Shown piece after piece: positions 19,541 through 28,203 of a stretch of DNA of 64,000 nucleotides. The notes under the pieces are model-generated. The model was not told where the DNA came from, made no database searches, and saw only the letters and a program-made list of their open reading frames with translations. The stretch spans positions 1 through 64,000 of the forward strand of contig NZ_LMND01000023.1 of the NCBI RefSeq assembly GCF_001423265.1. Direction: 5' to 3'. Source of the DNA: Methylobacterium sp. Leaf108 (GTDB taxonomy: Bacteria > Pseudomonadota > Alphaproteobacteria > Rhizobiales > Beijerinckiaceae). Each line of letters starts with the position of its first letter. Position 1 is the first letter of the stretch. The position numbers and the translations under genes were made by a program.

Positions 19541-19714
19541 TGTCGTCCTTGGTCGTCCTAGCGGGATCGCGCCGCCGATGGCCCTGAAGGTAGAGGGGCC
19601 TTGGCCCCGCGCAAAGCCATCCTTTGCGACACAGGGCGACGCGGCCGCTCCCGATCGGTATGCGGTGAAGACCCGACGTCGATGACGACGCGGGCGACGC
19701 GTGAGGGGAATGCG

Positions 19715-20698
19715 ATGCCGACGCCGCGACGAGCACACCCATCGAGGGTGAAAGTCTGTCTGTTCGTCGCCCTGTCCGGGGGGCTCTTCACCGTCATGCC
19801 GCCGTCCGGCTCGACCGCAGCCGAAGAGAAGACCGCTGTCCGGGAGACGTCCTCGGTCCAAGACAAGCCGGCGATACAGTCACCCTCGCCGGTGCCCCCT
19901 CCCCGCCCGGAAGAACTCGGCCCCTCCGCCGCATCGCCGAATCCTGTGCCAACTCCTGCGACAACCCCTGCGACAACCCCTGCGCCAACTCCCTCGCCGG
20001 TGCCTCCGAGCGCGCCGCCGCCGCCCGAGCGGCCGAGCGAGCTGACGCCGGCGGCTCCGGCACCCGCCGTCGCCGCGCCGCCGCCGGCCGAGATGCCGGC
20101 CCCGCCGCCGCGTCCCGCCGACCTCGGCTCCGAGACCGCCCTCGCCATCAAGGTCGAGGCGGTGGACGATACCGCCTGTCGCCGGCGCCTCGAAGGCCTC
20201 GGCGCCGTCGTCTCGCCCCTGCCCCCGATCGCGCTCGGCCAATGCGGGGCGGCGAGGCCGCTGCTGGTCTCGAGTCTCAAGGGTGTCGCGCTCAATCCGC
20301 CGGCCACCCTGGTCTGTCCTGCCGCCGAGGCCCTGGCGCGCTGGACGACGGAGGTCCAGGTCTTCGCGGAACGGGACCTCGGCGCACCGCTGGCCAGTCT
20401 CGGCATCGGCACCTCCTACCTGTGCCGCGGCCAGAACCACGATCCGGATGCCAAGCTCAGCGAGCACGCCTTCGCCAACGGCGTCGACGTGATGGGCTAC
20501 GGCTTCACGGGCCGCGCCGCCATCGCGGTCGGGCCTGCGGCCAAGGGGACGCCGGAGGCGGCCTTCCAGGCCAACGCCCAGGCCAAGGCCTGCGCCTTCT
20601 TCCGCACGGTGCTGGGGCCTGGCTCGGACGCCGCGCACGCCAACCACCTGCATCTCGACGAGCGGGAACGGTCCGCCGGTCACCGACTCTGCCAATAG
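19715..20698 (+). CDS. Extensin-like C-terminal domain protein, exported
   Basis: 327 residues from ATG 19715 with GAGGGGAA upstream; an in-frame ATG at 19682 is possible. An N-terminal export signal (VKVCLFVALSGGLFTVM) is followed by a Pro/Ala/Thr-rich linker of about 110 residues containing the near-repeat PATTPATTPAPTPSPVP. The C-terminal ~190 residues form the bacterial extensin-like domain with conserved Cys in CRRRLEGLGA, CGAARPLL and CPAAEALARW, and the metal-type motif SEHAFANGVDVMGYGF plus HANHLHLDERE. The fold is related to D-Ala-D-Ala peptidases; a periplasmic cell-wall role is inferred. The L,D-transpeptidase gene follows after 63 bp. Confidence 0.88.
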   Translation: MPTPRRAHPSRVKVCLFVALSGGLFTVMPPSGSTAAEEKTAVRETSSVQDKPAIQSPSPVPPPRPEELGPSAASPNPVPTPATTPATTPAPTPSPVPPSAPPPPERPSELTPAAPAPAVAAPPPAEMPAPPPRPADLGSETALAIKVEAVDDTACRRRLEGLGAVVSPLPPIALGQCGAARPLLVSSLKGVALNPPATLVCPAAEALARWTTEVQVFAERDLGAPLASLGIGTSYLCRGQNHDPDAKLSEHAFANGVDVMGYGFTGRAAIAVGPAAKGTPEAAFQANAQAKACAFFRTVLGPGSDAAHANHLHLDERERSAGHRLCQ

Positions 20699-20761
20699 GC
20701 CGGGAACGGCATCGGTCCTCGTGGCTTGATGGTCCGGATGGACGACCGGGGTAGCACGGCG

Positions 20762-21985
20762 ATGACGACGACGACGGCGGCGATGCGGACGGGTGCGGTG
20801 CTGTTTGCCCTCGTCGTCGGGGGCGGCCATGCCTTGGCCGCCCCCGACGACGAGCGGCTGACCAGGGATGGCGTCAACGGCGCGGCCTTCGCGGACGAGG
20901 GAGCCGGGGCCGGCCGTGCGTCGAAAAAGGACACCGCGCGCAAGGCGGCGGGCGAACGGCCCGACCCGCTGCTCGTCAAGGTGCAGGTCCTCCTCGATCG
21001 GGCGCGGTTCTCCCCGGGCGCCATCGACGGACGCGATGGCGACAACCTGCGCGGCGCGCTCGCCGCCTTCGCCGCGGCCCGGGAAGGCGCGGCCCAGGAA
21101 GGCGCAGCCAAGGACGCGTCAGCCAAGGACGCGTCAGCCAAGGACGCCTCGACCAAGGACGCCTCGGCCGGGAAGTCCCTCTACAAGCCGTTGTTCGAGA
21201 CCCTCCAGGCGACCAGCGCCGACCCGGTCCTGGTCGACTACACCCTCACCGAGGACGACGTCGCCGGGCCCTACGTCGACGAGATCCCCGCCAAGATGGA
21301 GGATCAGGCCGACCTCAAGGCGATGGGCTACGAGACCCCGCGCGAGATGCTGGCCGAACGCTTCCACATGAGCGGCGCTCTCCTGGCGGCCCTCAACCCC
21401 GATGCGGCCTTCGACAAGGCCGGTACCGTCGTCACCGTGGCGGCGGTGCCGCCGATGGAGAGGGGCAAGCCGCGGGCGCTCAAGGGGAAAGCGGGCAAGG
21501 AAAAAGCCGGCCCGGAAAAAGCCGGCACGGAGAAGCCGGACACGCTGAAAGACGACCAGGAACCGCCGCGGGTGACCCGCATCGTGGTCGACAAAGCCGC
21601 ACGCCAGGTCCGCGCGTTCGACCGTGACGGGACCCAGCTCAGGTTCTATCCCGCCTCGATCGGCAGCGACGAGAAGCCGGCGCCGTCCGGCACCGCCAAG
21701 GTCGAGGCGGTGGCCTTCGAGCCGACCTATACCTACGACCCGAAGTACGCCTTCGACGGCGTCAAGGCCAAGAAGCCCTTCGCGATCCGTCCCGGCCCCA
21801 ACAACCCCGTGGGGCTCGCCTGGATCGACCTGTCGATCCCCTCCTACGGCATCCACGGCACCGCCGAGCCGGAGAAGGTCGGCAAGACCGAGTCCCACGG
21901 CTGCGTCCGCCTCACGAACTGGGACGTGCGCGACCTCGCCACCCTCGTCGAGAAGGGCGCCGTGGTGGAGTTCAAGGACGAGTAG
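20762..21985 (+). CDS. L,D-transpeptidase with peptidoglycan-binding-like N-terminus
   Basis: 407 residues from ATG 20762; in-frame ATGs at 20726 and 20729 would lengthen the signal region. Signal peptide (TGAVLFALVVGGGHALAA), then a PG-binding-like segment (LVKVQVLLDRARFSPGAIDG), an Ala/Lys/Asp repeat tract, and a YkuD catalytic domain near residues 275-400. The active-site region is canonical: YGIHGTAEP and SHGCVRLTNWDV with Cys381. Such enzymes make 3-3 crosslinks in peptidoglycan or attach proteins to it. Follows the extensin-like gene in the same direction; its last 14 bases overlap the convergent permease gene. Confidence 0.93.
   Translation: MTTTTAAMRTGAVLFALVVGGGHALAAPDDERLTRDGVNGAAFADEGAGAGRASKKDTARKAAGERPDPLLVKVQVLLDRARFSPGAIDGRDGDNLRGALAAFAAAREGAAQEGAAKDASAKDASAKDASTKDASAGKSLYKPLFETLQATSADPVLVDYTLTEDDVAGPYVDEIPAKMEDQADLKAMGYETPREMLAERFHMSGALLAALNPDAAFDKAGTVVTVAAVPPMERGKPRALKGKAGKEKAGPEKAGTEKPDTLKDDQEPPRVTRIVVDKAARQVRAFDRDGTQLRFYPASIGSDEKPAPSGTAKVEAVAFEPTYTYDPKYAFDGVKAKKPFAIRPGPNNPVGLAWIDLSIPSYGIHGTAEPEKVGKTESHGCVRLTNWDVRDLATLVEKGAVVEFKDE
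21090..21175 (+). repeat. In-gene tandem repeat coding for KDAS units
   Basis: A run of imperfect ~12-bp repeats of the type GCCAAGGACGCGTCA encodes successive (A/T)KDAS(A) units, preceded by related EGAAQEGAAKDAS. It lies between the PG-binding-like segment and the catalytic part of the L,D-transpeptidase. Unit number may vary between strains by slippage. A second short Lys/Gly/Ala repeat (KAGKEKAGPEKAGTEK) is encoded near 21485-21535. Confidence 0.8.
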
Positions 21986-22703
21986 CGCGGCGCAAGAGAC
22001 CTGCGACGGCGAGCATCGCGGCATCGCACAGGAAGGCCAGCGCCGCCGTGGCGCAGGCACCCTGGAGCAGCGGAACCAGGTTCTGGTTCTGGAGGCCGGC
22101 GACGATGGGGGTGCCGAGGGTGGCGGCGCCGGCGAGCGCCCCCACCGCTGCGGTCGCCACCGCGAGGACGAGGCCGGTGCGCAGGGCGTCGAGGATCCCC
22201 GGCGCGGCGAGCGGCAGTTCCACCTGCCGCAGGACCTGGAGATCGCTTAACCCGATGGCCCTGCCCGCCTCGCGCGCATCGGTCGGAACGCCTTCGATGG
22301 CGCCGATCGTCCCGCGCAGCACCGGCATGATGCCGTAGGCGACGAGCGCGAGCAGCGTCGGCGGCCCCCCGAAGCCCAGCACCGGCAGGGCGAGGGCCAC
22401 CACCACCACCGGCGGCACGGCCTGCGCGAAGGCTGCCACCCGGTCGATCTCTCCACGCCAGGCCAGGGCGCCCGCCCGCGTCGCCAGGACGCCGAGGCCG
22501 ACCCCGAGGATGGCCATGACGGCGAGTCCGCCGGCCGCGATGGACACATGGCTGGCGCCGAGGTCCACCAGCCGGTCGAGGCTCACCGGCCGCAGGGCCG
22601 GTTGCCCGAAGGCCGCGACGAGGGAGCCGGCGACACCGGGAAGGCTCGCCGCGGCCAGGACCGCCCCGGCCAGGGCCGAGCCCCCTGCCTTCCCGACGCT
22701 CAT
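21972..22703 (-). CDS. ABC importer permease, YehW-type (osmoprotectant family)
   Basis: 243 residues, the same length as E. coli YehW. About six membrane segments and the EAA loop EAGRAIGLSDLQVLRQVELPLA of binding-protein-dependent permeases, followed by GTPIVAGLQNQNLVPLLQGA, typical of the glycine-betaine/choline (OpuBB/YehW) branch. The start ATG 22703 overlaps the preceding permease stop (ATGA). The 3' end overlaps the convergent L,D-transpeptidase gene by 14 bp. With the next two genes it forms a YehZYW-like set, but no ATPase gene adjoins. Confidence 0.9.
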   Translation of the reverse strand: MSVGKAGGSALAGAVLAAASLPGVAGSLVAAFGQPALRPVSLDRLVDLGASHVSIAAGGLAVMAILGVGLGVLATRAGALAWRGEIDRVAAFAQAVPPVVVVALALPVLGFGGPPTLLALVAYGIMPVLRGTIGAIEGVPTDAREAGRAIGLSDLQVLRQVELPLAAPGILDALRTGLVLAVATAAVGALAGAATLGTPIVAGLQNQNLVPLLQGACATAALAFLCDAAMLAVAGLLRRATRP

Positions 22704-23845
22704 GAGTGCGACCGCCGTCGTGCCATGGCCTCGGCCGCCCCGAGGCCCGCATCGGCCGCGAGGGACAGGCCGACGATGGGCAGGGCCCCGAGCAGGATCA
22801 GGTCGGGGGCGAATTGCGCCATGCCATCGAACACGATGCGTCCGAGCCCGCCCGCACCCACGAGGGCACCCAGGGTCGCGAGGCCGAGGCTCTGCACGGC
22901 CGCGACCCGCAGGGCGCCGACGAGGACCGGAGCGCCGAGGGGAAGCCTGACCGACAGGAGGACCTGACGGCGGCCGAGGCCGACGGCCTCTGCGGTATCG
23001 ACCAGGGTGGCCGGCGTTCCCCCGAGCCCGGCCGCCAGGCCGCGCCAGAGCGGCAGCAGCAGGTAGGCCGCGATGCCGAGGATGGCGGGGCCGGGCCCGA
23101 GTGCGCTGAGCCCGGCTTCGCGCAGGCTCGGTACAGCGCTCAGGACGGCCGAGAAGGCGCCGACCAGGGCGCCGAACAGGGCCACCGCCGGCACCACCTG
23201 GATGCCGCTCACCACCACCTCCACCAGACCCTGACCGCGCCGCCACAGGGACATCGTCACCGCACAGAGGCAGGCGAGGACGAGGGCGCCGCCGGCCAGG
23301 ACGAGGTGCTGGACGATCGCCTCGCCGAGGACGGCGTGGCGGGCGCGGAACTCCACGGCCAGCGAGAGGTGATCGAGGGTGCCCGACCGGGCGAGCGTGG
23401 TCAGGCCCGCGGCCAGCCCCGCGATGGCGATGGCGCCGAACCCCGGCATCCGGAAAGCGCGGACCGACCAGCCCGCCGCCGCCAGCAGGACCATGACCGC
23501 GCACCAGCCGCCCGATCCGACGCTCGCCCTGGCGGCGGTGGGGCGGCCGTCGAGGAGGGCGGTCGCGCCCGCGCCGAGACCGGCCGCCAACAGAAGCACG
23601 GCGGCGCCGAATATCGGCAGGGCCAGGGCGGCGCCCACCCGTCCCGGCGCGGCGGCGAACAAAGCCAGCCCGGCGAGACCGAGGCCGGCCACGGCATGGA
23701 CGTGGCCGCCGCCGGCCGCGGCACCGAACGCCGGCGTCCCGAGCGCGAGCCGGTTGGCGGCCACCGACAGGAGCGGCAGCCCGTAGAGGCTCGCCGCCAG
23801 CGCCAGGGCGAGGATGGCGGCCGCGGCGGCACGGGCGGTCGTCAT
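22700..23845 (-). CDS. ABC importer permease, YehY-type (osmoprotectant family)
   Basis: 381 residues, close to E. coli YehY (385). The N-terminal ~170 residues add five or six extra hydrophobic segments, as in YehY, before the permease core. The core contains VVVSGIQVVPAVALFGALVG and the EAA loop VDTAEAVGLGRRQVLLSVRL. The C-terminus shows LGALVGAGGLGRIVFDGMAQ. Start ATG 23845 overlaps the stop of the substrate-binding protein gene by four bases, and its own stop overlaps the YehW-type start, so the three genes are one translationally coupled unit. Confidence 0.9.
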   Translation of the reverse strand: MTTARAAAAAILALALAASLYGLPLLSVAANRLALGTPAFGAAAGGGHVHAVAGLGLAGLALFAAAPGRVGAALALPIFGAAVLLLAAGLGAGATALLDGRPTAARASVGSGGWCAVMVLLAAAGWSVRAFRMPGFGAIAIAGLAAGLTTLARSGTLDHLSLAVEFRARHAVLGEAIVQHLVLAGGALVLACLCAVTMSLWRRGQGLVEVVVSGIQVVPAVALFGALVGAFSAVLSAVPSLREAGLSALGPGPAILGIAAYLLLPLWRGLAAGLGGTPATLVDTAEAVGLGRRQVLLSVRLPLGAPVLVGALRVAAVQSLGLATLGALVGAGGLGRIVFDGMAQFAPDLILLGALPIVGLSLAADAGLGAAEAMARRRSHS

Positions 23846-24846
23846 CGGCCCCCGCGCCGGTCGGCGAGGTAGCGCGCGGCCACCGCTTCGGCCGGCTCGC
23901 CCTCAACCGCCACGGCGGCGTTGAGCCGGCGCAGGGTCGCGGCGTCGAGGGAGCGGAACAGGTCGGCCAGGGCCGGGCGGATGCCGGGGTGCCGGGCGAG
24001 GCTGGCCTCCCTGATCACCGGCGCCACCTCGTAGACGATCTGCGCGTTTTTGGGGTCGGCCATCACCACGAGGTCGAGGGCGGAGAGGGCGCCGTCGGTG
24101 CCGTAGACCATGCCCGCATCGACGCCGCTGATCCCCTGCGCCGCCGCCCGCGCGGTCACGGCGGTGTCGCCACCGGGCAGGCTGATCACACGGTCTCGCG
24201 GCATGTGGAAGCCGTAGGCCGCTTCGTAGGCCGGCAAGGCCGCCGGGCTCTCGACGAACTCGGTGGAGGCGGCGAGCCGGATCAGGCCACGCCGCACGGC
24301 CTCGGCGAAATCGGCCATCGTCGCCAGTCCCTCGCGCCGGGCGAGATCGCCCCGGACCGCGATGAGCCAGGTGTTGTTGGCCGGCGCCCGCTCCAGCCAG
24401 ACGAGGCCACGGGCGGCATCGCTGCGGGCGATGCTCGAAAAGGCGCCCTCCGGCGTCCGCCAGGCGGGGTCGGTCTCGGTACCGGTGAAATAGGCGCCGT
24501 TGCCGGTGTATTCGGGATAGACGTCGACATCGCCCGACAGCAGCGCTGAGCGGACGATCAGGGTCGGGCCGAGCCCGAGGCGCCGCTTTACGGTCAGGCC
24601 GAGCCCTTCGAGCACCAGGGCGATCATGGCTCCGGTCAGGGCGCCCTCCGTATCGCTCTTCGAGGCGACCACGAGGACGCGGTCCGCCGCCACGGCGCCG
24701 CGCCGGGAGGCGTCGACGAGCGCGAAGGCGACCATCGCTCCAGCGACGAGGGATCGCCTGGGGAGGGTGGCGTGCGACACACGCGTCACGCTGGTTCTTC
24801 GGCCGTCATGCGCACCGTAACGGGCATCGCGAGTGTATTCTTTCAT
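23842..24846 (-). CDS. Osmoprotectant-type ABC substrate-binding protein (OsmF/YehZ-like)
   Basis: 334 residues. A twin-arginine-like N-terminus (LPRRSLVAGAMVAFALVDAS) indicates export. The mature part starts DRVLVVASKSDTEGALTGAM, and carries GDVDVYPEYTGNGAYFTGTE and AAAQGISGVDAGMVYGTDGA, hallmarks of the QAT-family binding proteins for betaine-like compounds. First gene of the importer set. The ATG at 24846 has a poor ribosome-binding site; GTG 24789, just before the Tat-like stretch, is a plausible alternative. The ligand is unknown; low-affinity glycine betaine uptake is known for YehZ. Confidence 0.88.
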   Translation of the reverse strand: MKEYTRDARYGAHDGRRTSVTRVSHATLPRRSLVAGAMVAFALVDASRRGAVAADRVLVVASKSDTEGALTGAMIALVLEGLGLTVKRRLGLGPTLIVRSALLSGDVDVYPEYTGNGAYFTGTETDPAWRTPEGAFSSIARSDAARGLVWLERAPANNTWLIAVRGDLARREGLATMADFAEAVRRGLIRLAASTEFVESPAALPAYEAAYGFHMPRDRVISLPGGDTAVTARAAAQGISGVDAGMVYGTDGALSALDLVVMADPKNAQIVYEVAPVIREASLARHPGIRPALADLFRSLDAATLRRLNAAVAVEGEPAEAVAARYLADRRGGR

Positions 24847-25084
24847 ACCGTGTGTCGCGCCGATGTATCACTGCGTTACATTACGCGAACGTCGAGGGGT
24901 TCTACAGGACGTCCGGAGCTTGACACCACGCCCCGGACGGGCGACGGCTCGGGTCCGTCGTCCGAGACCGAGCATGGCAGACGCCGCTCCCCGACCCGGT
25001 TCGTCGCTTGCCGCGGGCAGGCGATCCAAGGGTCGAGGCTGCGGCCTTCTCGACGACGACGCACCCTAGGGAAGACATCGCAGC

Positions 25085-25474
25085 GTGAGTGCTGAAGCGA
25101 ACGACGACCTGCTGAACGGAGTCCGGGTGCTGGTCGTCGAAGACGAGGCGGCGATCTCGATGCTGCTCGAGGACATGCTCCTCGACTTCGGCTGCACCGT
25201 GGTCGGCCCCGCCGCGCGTCTGGCCACCGCCCTCGAGATGGCCGAGGCCGAGAGCTTCGACGTCGCGATCCTCGACGTGAACGTGGCCGGCGAGCCGATC
25301 TATCCGGTGGCCGAGGCGATCGTGCGCCGCACGCTGCCGCTGGTGTTCTCCACCGGCTACGGTGGTGCCGGCATCCGCGAGCCGTTCCGGGATTGCCCGG
25401 TGGTGCAGAAGCCGTTCAGCCAGGCCGACCTCAAGCGCACCCTGACGGCGGCCATCGTCGCCGCCCGGAAGTAG
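25085..25474 (+). CDS. Single-domain response regulator (receiver only)
   Basis: 129 residues from GTG 25085, containing only a CheY-like receiver domain and no output domain. VRVLVVEDEAAISMLLEDML supplies the acidic pair, FDVAILDVNVAGEPIYPVAE the phospho-acceptor Asp, FSTGYGGAGI the switch Thr/Ser position, and CPVVQKPFSQADL the conserved Lys-Pro. This type, with VNVxGE after the Asp, is common in alphaproteobacteria. No kinase gene is adjacent. It may act as a phosphate sink or as a protein-protein regulator. Divergent from the osmoprotectant importer; convergent with yraN. Confidence 0.9.
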   Translation: MSAEANDDLLNGVRVLVVEDEAAISMLLEDMLLDFGCTVVGPAARLATALEMAEAESFDVAILDVNVAGEPIYPVAEAIVRRTLPLVFSTGYGGAGIREPFRDCPVVQKPFSQADLKRTLTAAIVAARK

Positions 25475-25479
25475 CGGCC

Positions 25480-25872
25480 TTACAGCCCTTCGATCGGGAA
25501 GGCGTCCGGCACGTGCACCGGCCAGGAGGCCGGGGCGACGAAGACCGCGTCGGCCCTGAAGACCAGCCCGGCGTGGCGGGGATGGCGGCTGATCCAGCCG
25601 CGCACGGCCCGCGAGAACCGCGCCCGCTTCCTCGCGTCGATCGCCTCCACCGCATCCCGCATCCGGGCCCGGGCCTTCACCTCCACGAAGGCGATGGTCT
25701 CGCCCCGGCGCAGGATCAGGTCGATCTCGCCGCCGGCCGCGCTGAAGCGCCGGGCGAGCGGCCGATACCCCTTGAGCATCAACGCGACGAGCGCCAGCGT
25801 CTCGGCGGTGCGTCCGCGCAGATAGGTGGCGCGGCGGCGTCCTTCGGGACCCGCGAGCCGCCCCCTCGTCAT
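25480..25872 (-). CDS. yraN: YraN family (UPF0102) nuclease-like protein
   Basis: 130 residues from ATG 25872. The restriction-endonuclease-like PD-(D/E)XK core is visible: [20 protein letters not shown] followed by [20 protein letters not shown]. The family has no settled function, though the nuclease fold suggests DNA or RNA processing. The start overlaps the rsmI stop (ATGA), and rsmI-yraN linkage is widely conserved. Its stop lies 5 bp from the convergent receiver-gene stop. Confidence 0.93.
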   Translation of the reverse strand: MTRGRLAGPEGRRRATYLRGRTAETLALVALMLKGYRPLARRFSAAGGEIDLILRRGETIAFVEVKARARMRDAVEAIDARKRARFSRAVRGWISRHPRHAGLVFRADAVFVAPASWPVHVPDAFPIEGL

Positions 25873-26828
25873 CGCCGCGCCAGCACGAGGGCGCGGGCGT
25901 AGACCGCCCGGCGCGGCTGGCCGGTCTCGTCGGCCACGAGGGCCGCCGCGTCCTTGATCGAATGTCGCTCCAGGGCCAGGGCGATGGCCGCATCGAGCCC
26001 GGCGTCCGCCTCCTCGGCGGCTGGCTCCTCGGTGGGCGTCCCGATCACGACGACGACCTCCCCCTTGGGCGCCCCCTCTTCCGCGAAGGTTTCGGCCAGG
26101 GAGCCGAGGGTGCCGCGCCGAATGGTCTCGTAGAGCTTGGTCAATTCGCGGGCCACCGCCGCCGGGCGGGCGGGTCCGAGGATCGCGACGGCGTCCGCCA
26201 GCATCTCCGGCAGGCGATGGGGCGATTCGAACAGCACCAGCGTCCCGGGAATGTCCGCCAGGGCAGCGAGGCGGTTGCGCCGCGCCCCGGACTTGTGCGG
26301 CAGGAACCCCTCGAAGAAGAAGCGATCGGTGGGCAGGCCTGCGGCGACGATGGCCGTCATCACCGCCGAGGGCCCGGGAATCGGGGTGATGACGAGGCCC
26401 GCCTCGATCGCCGCCTGGACGAGCTTGAAGCCGGGGTCCGAGACCAGGGGCGTGCCCGCGTCCGAGACCAGGGCCAGGGCCTCGCCGGCCTGCATGCGCG
26501 CGATCATCCGCTCGCGTACCGCCGCGTTGGAATGCTCGTGATAGGCCACCAGCGGCGTGGTGATCCCGTAGTGCATCAAGAGCGTGCGGGTGACTCGGGT
26601 GTCCTCGGCCAGCACGGCGTCCGCCGCGGCCAGGGTCGCGAGGGCGCGGAACGACACGTCCTTCAGGTTGCCGATGGGGGTGGCGACCACGTGCAGGCCG
26701 GGCTCCAGGGGCTGCGCCTCCGCCGCGAGGCCGAAGGCGGTGAAGGTGGCCGGCGCCGTGCCCTCGGGCAGGGTCGGCCGCCGCCGGCTGCGGTTGTCGA
26801 TGCGGGTGGGTGGCGCTGCCTTGGTCAT
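25869..26828 (-). CDS. rsmI: 16S rRNA 2'-O-ribose C1402 methyltransferase RsmI
   Basis: 319 residues from ATG 26828, preceded by AAGGTGG. SAM-dependent tetrapyrrole-methylase-fold enzyme that methylates C1402 in the 30S P site. Segments are diagnostic: [66 protein letters not shown] and [15 protein letters not shown]. An in-frame ATG at 26891 would add 21 residues without homology. Upstream partner of yraN; divergent from the LpoA-like lipoprotein gene. Confidence 0.96.
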   Translation of the reverse strand: MTKAAPPTRIDNRSRRRPTLPEGTAPATFTAFGLAAEAQPLEPGLHVVATPIGNLKDVSFRALATLAAADAVLAEDTRVTRTLLMHYGITTPLVAYHEHSNAAVRERMIARMQAGEALALVSDAGTPLVSDPGFKLVQAAIEAGLVITPIPGPSAVMTAIVAAGLPTDRFFFEGFLPHKSGARRNRLAALADIPGTLVLFESPHRLPEMLADAVAILGPARPAAVARELTKLYETIRRGTLGSLAETFAEEGAPKGEVVVVIGTPTEEPAAEEADAGLDAAIALALERHSIKDAAALVADETGQPRRAVYARALVLARR

Positions 26829-26957
26829 GGGCGCCACCTTGCCACGGCGAACGCCGGCGATGGAATGGCGCTGGCGGGGACCGCCGGACATTTACTTTTC
26901 GCCCCCAGACTTTAAGCCCGACCGACGGCCGGCGGTCGCAAGCTGAAGGGGGGAGCC

Positions 26958-28199
26958 ATGCGCCTACGAGATCGCTTCGGCAGGCGGCGGCATGCCCTCC
27001 CCCGCGGCCTCGCTCCGGCCGTCGTCCTGTTTGCATGCGCGCTCGCCGCCTGTGTCGGCGGGCCCGACGGCGGTCCCCGGTCTGCGGCGCGCACGCCGCC
27101 GGTGGCGGCCGATGCACCGGTCGCCGCCGATGCGGTCCCCGTTTCGGGCACCCGGATCGGTGCCGGTTCGGTCAAGCTCGCGCTGATCCTGCCGCTCACC
27201 GGACAGGGGGCGGCCATCGGCACGGCGATGCGCAACGCCGCCGAACTCGCCATCGAGGATTTCCAGAAGCCCGACCTGGAGATCCTGGTGAAGGACGACC
27301 GTGGCACGCCGGACGGCGCCCGCGAGGCGGCACAGGCCGCGCTGACGGATGGGGCCGACCTGGTGCTCGGTCCACTGTTCGCCGCCAACGTCCAGGCCGT
27401 GGCCGGCGTCGTCCGTCCCGTGGGCAAGCCGATGGTCGCCTTCTCCACCGATGCGGCGGTGGCGGCGCGGGGCGTCTACCTCCTCAGTTTCCTGCCCCAG
27501 ACCGAGGTCGACCGCATCGTCGACGCGGCGGTGGCCGGCGGCCGGACCTCGTTCGCCGCCCTCATTCCGGAATCGAGCTACGGCAACGCCGTCGAGGCGC
27601 AGTTCCGGGAGGCCGTGGCGCGAAAGGGCGCGCGCCTAGTCGTCCTGGAACGCTACCCTCCCGGCAACCCGGCCGCCGCCGTCGCCCGCGTCTCGGGCCT
27701 GATCGCCGGCCCCGGCGCGCAGGCGGATGCGCTGTTTTTGCCCGACACGCCGGAGGGGCTCACCGCCCTCGCCCCGGCGCTCACCCGGGCCGGCTTCTCG
27801 CCCGCCCGCGTCAAACCCCTCGGCACCGCCTTGTGGAACGACCCGAGGGTGTTCGCCCTCCCCGCGCTTCAGGGCGGCTGGTTCGCGGCCGCCGATCCTG
27901 CCGGGTTCGCAACCTTCTCGCAACGCTACCAGGCCCGGTTCGGGGCGGCGCCGCCCCGGGTGGCGACCCTGGCCTACGACGCGGTCTCGCTGAGCGCGGC
28001 ACTGACCCGCCAATACGGCTCGCAGCGCTTTGCCGACGCCACGCTCACCAACCCGGCGGGGTTCGCCGGCACCGACGGCACCTTCCGCTTCCGGCCCGAC
28101 GGCGCGAGCGACCGCTCGCTCGCCGTCAGCGAGGTCCGCAGCGGCGGTGCCGCCATCGTCAGCCCGGCGCCGCGGGCGCTCGGGCCTTCGGGGACTTGA
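26958..28199 (+). CDS. Penicillin-binding protein activator, LpoA-like lipoprotein
   Basis: 413 residues. An Arg-rich start, hydrophobic stretch and lipobox ALAAC with Cys32 indicate an outer-membrane-type lipoprotein. After an Ala/Pro spacer the mature part is a periplasmic-binding-protein fold: [40 protein letters not shown] and [20 protein letters not shown]. It matches the LpoA C-terminal domain and Leu/Ile/Val-binding relatives. In gammaproteobacteria LpoA activates PBP1a; here the role is inferred from family and from its conserved place opposite rsmI. GGGGGAG precedes the ATG. Confidence 0.88.
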   Translation: MRLRDRFGRRRHALPRGLAPAVVLFACALAACVGGPDGGPRSAARTPPVAADAPVAADAVPVSGTRIGAGSVKLALILPLTGQGAAIGTAMRNAAELAIEDFQKPDLEILVKDDRGTPDGAREAAQAALTDGADLVLGPLFAANVQAVAGVVRPVGKPMVAFSTDAAVAARGVYLLSFLPQTEVDRIVDAAVAGGRTSFAALIPESSYGNAVEAQFREAVARKGARLVVLERYPPGNPAAAVARVSGLIAGPGAQADALFLPDTPEGLTALAPALTRAGFSPARVKPLGTALWNDPRVFALPALQGGWFAAADPAGFATFSQRYQARFGAAPPRVATLAYDAVSLSAALTRQYGSQRFADATLTNPAGFAGTDGTFRFRPDGASDRSLAVSEVRSGGAAIVSPAPRALGPSGT

Positions 28200-28203
28200 G
28201 CGA

